Source: Paracoccaceae bacterium | GTDB lineage: Bacteria > Pseudomonadota > Alphaproteobacteria > Rhizobiales > Stappiaceae | Assembly (NCBI GenBank): GCA_013373445.1 | Contig: JABXHV010000069.1 | Location: 18,481 to 82,480, forward strand | Length of the DNA stretch: 64,000 nt | Reading direction: 5' to 3' | In this document: positions 62,665-64,000 of the stretch, piece after piece | Layout: each line of letters begins with the position of its first letter | How positions within the stretch are numbered: position 1 is the first letter of the stretch | Position numbers and translations under genes: made by a program | The notes under the pieces: model-generated | What the model saw: the letters and a program-made list of their open reading frames with translations, nothing else | The model's database searches: none | Told to the model about the DNA's origin: nothing

Positions 62665-63546
62665 ATGGCGCGATCAGATAGATTGTTCAAAAATGCCTTC
62701 AATCAGGCGCTGGATCGTGTCGCGCTCAATGAGACGATAGAGAGCATTTCCGCGCTTGCACAGCGTCTCAACGTCAGTCGCAACACGGCAAGACGTATCC
62801 TGTTCGAGCTAGAGGACAGGTCACTCGTGAGACGAGAAGGGGCAGGATGGCGCACGCAAAAGGTGCCAAAAAGGACCGACTATTTTCCAGTCAAGGAAAC
62901 GCAGTCTGTGGAGGAAACGCTGGAAGCAGCCTTCATGGAGTGGCTTGCAAAGGAAGATGTGCATCCCGGAACCCGCATCAGTGAAGCCTCCATTGCCCGC
63001 CGGCTGGGCGCGTCCAACTCGTCCGTGCGCGAGCTTTTGATCCGGCTGTCGCGCTTCGGTTTTCTGCGCAAGGAACCCCAGCGCAGCTGGGTACTGGAGG
63101 GCTTCACCAAGGAATACGCAGCCGAAATGCATGAGGTGCGCCAACTGTTTGAGATCCGCGCCGTTGAAAAATTGACGGACCTGCCCGATGACAACCAGTT
63201 TTGGCCCCGTATCGTGCAAATGCTCAAGGAGCATGAGCTTTTTCTGGAAGGCTACGAAGACCACTACGTGGACTTTCCCAAACTGGATTCCAGCTTCCAC
63301 CGGCTGCTGAACAACTCCTCCCACAATCGCTTTATCGAGAGTTTTCAGGACGCCATCACGCTGATCTTTCACTATCACTATCGCTGGAACAAGACAGAGG
63401 AAAAGCAGCGCAACAAGATTGCCGCGCTTGAGCATATCGAGATCATCGAGGCCATTTTGGACAGGCAGCCGGAGAAAGCCAAACAGGCTTTGATCCGCCA
63501 CCTGAACACAGCCGAAATTACATTCCTGAATTCGATCGAATGGTAG
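62665..63546 (+). CDS. FCD-domain regulator with two N-terminal winged helices
   Basis: 293 residues. The first winged helix (about 1-62) has LAQRLNVSRNTARRILFELEDRSLVRREG; a second (about 75-150) has ISEASIARRLGASNSSVRELLIRLSRFGFLRKEPQRSWVLEGF; then an FCD ligand domain (about 150-293) with HEVRQLFEIRAVEKL and DSSFHRLLNNSSHNRFIES. GntR/FadR regulators normally have one winged helix. Divergent from the TRAP operon. Probably senses a sugar acid and controls dctPQM-adh. Confidence 0.88.
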   Translation: MARSDRLFKNAFNQALDRVALNETIESISALAQRLNVSRNTARRILFELEDRSLVRREGAGWRTQKVPKRTDYFPVKETQSVEETLEAAFMEWLAKEDVHPGTRISEASIARRLGASNSSVRELLIRLSRFGFLRKEPQRSWVLEGFTKEYAAEMHEVRQLFEIRAVEKLTDLPDDNQFWPRIVQMLKEHELFLEGYEDHYVDFPKLDSSFHRLLNNSSHNRFIESFQDAITLIFHYHYRWNKTEEKQRNKIAALEHIEIIEAILDRQPEKAKQALIRHLNTAEITFLNSIEW

Positions 63547-63662
63547 CTCTCCCCTTCGAGCCTTCCGCAAAGGCTGATTTCTGCCGCATTGCGAAAAGTT
63601 AAGTTGCGATCTCTCCGGAAAATGTGAAAGGTGAAGACCTCTGGATTGAAGGGAGAGCCCAA

Positions 63663-64000
63663 ATGATCGCCAAGAAGACAGCCGTTATAACCGGATCCAC
63701 ATCTGGAATTGGCCTCGGTTATGCACGCGCCTTTGCCGAACAAGGTGCGAATATTGTCATCAACGGTCTCGGAGACGCCGACGAAATCGAAGCCACTCGC
63801 GCCGCCATTGAAAAAGACTTCGGCGTCCGCTGCACCTATTCCGGCGCCAACATGCTCAAGCCGGATGAAATCGCACAGATGATCGAGGAAGCCGGCGACA
63901 CCTTTGGCTCTGTCGACATCCTGATCAACAATGCCGGCATTCAATACGTCTCGCCCGTCGATGAGTTCCCGATTGAAAAGTGGGATGCGATCATCGGCAT
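63663..64000 (+). CDS. 3-hydroxybutyrate dehydrogenase-like short-chain dehydrogenase, N-terminal part
   Basis: The frame is cut by the window end; 112 codons are seen. N-terminal Rossmann TAVITGSTSGIGLGYARAFAEQGANIVINGLG, and SVDILINNAGIQYVSPVDEFP. The TGSTSGIG--YA--FA and NNAGIQYVSPVDEFP motifs are those of D-3-hydroxybutyrate dehydrogenase (PHB/ketone-body metabolism). The catalytic Tyr/Lys are outside the window. About 117 bases after the FCD regulator, same strand. Assignment likely but incomplete. Confidence 0.85.
   Translation, partial: MIAKKTAVITGSTSGIGLGYARAFAEQGANIVINGLGDADEIEATRAAIEKDFGVRCTYSGANMLKPDEIAQMIEEAGDTFGSVDILINNAGIQYVSPVDEFPIEKWDAIIG

Overview
The window is a dense stretch of bacterial chromosome, about 56-60% GC by eye, with short intergenic gaps. 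I saw no insertion sequence, prophage, CRISPR array, tRNA or rRNA. The gene set points to an alphaproteobacterium of the Hyphomicrobiales, probably a marine Stappiaceae member (Roseibium/Labrenzia-like). The reasons are the bolA - J-protein - cobS - cobT block with an rpmB and a DUF3108 gene nearby, aerobic cobaltochelatase subunits, an invasion-associated-locus-B protein, a xerD / small membrane protein / aroK-aroB-CNNM block, and several solute-binding-protein transporters (TRAP and TTT). The genus is inference; no 16S gene is present.

Layout. 1-5.3 kb: end of gpsA, YciI, an EVE-domain protein, a METTL20-like methyltransferase, an M20 amidohydrolase and an EAL-CBS-GGDEF protein. 5.3-16.4 kb: TauE/SafE permease, leuB, a small unknown protein, a PQQ-type sugar dehydrogenase, a chemoreceptor, an M24 peptidase with an Asp/Glu-racemase-like partner, a Bcr/CflA exporter, and asd. 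A short threonine-rich ORF with its own Shine-Dalgarno lies in front of asd. 16.4-27 kb: carbonic anhydrase, an orphan 126-residue protein, typA with a strong 5' hairpin, a MarR-exporter pair, folP-folK, tspO, argG, a TetR regulator and rlmN. 27-36 kb: DUF2867, IalB, a SpoU methyltransferase, exonuclease III, a GH25 lipoprotein, a CAP lipoprotein, xerD, a 47-residue membrane protein, aroK-aroB and a CNNM/CorC protein. 36-41 kb: a tripartite tricarboxylate transporter (tctA-tctB-tctC) with an embedded BMP-family gene lacking a signal peptide, facing an RpiR regulator. 41-53 kb: bolA, J-protein, cobS-cobT, a phytase-like esterase, a GFA protein, a PLP dehydratase opposite an Lrp regulator, a DMT exporter, yhhQ, rpmB, DUF3108 and accA. 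53-64 kb: a TetR regulator facing two small membrane proteins (one DUF1772), an L,D-transpeptidase, pyridoxal kinase, ispG, a TRAP transporter plus zinc alcohol dehydrogenase opposite a tandem-winged-helix FCD regulator, and the start of a 3-hydroxybutyrate-dehydrogenase-like gene.

How the genes work together. Biosynthetic housekeeping includes leucine, the aspartate family, arginine, shikimate, folate, cobalamin, isoprenoids, fatty acids and B6 salvage. It is interspersed with self-contained regulator-transporter modules. Several of these have visible operator-like palindromes in the intergenic DNA: MarR at 19682, TetR at 25404, RpiR near 39943-39990, TetR at 53800 and 53828, and FCD at 62585 and 62625. 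The best candidate for an undescribed system is the putative threonine-dependent leader of asd. Next are the typA 5'-UTR hairpin and the BMP protein inside the TTT operon. Functions are read from protein sequence patterns and family knowledge; no database search was run.
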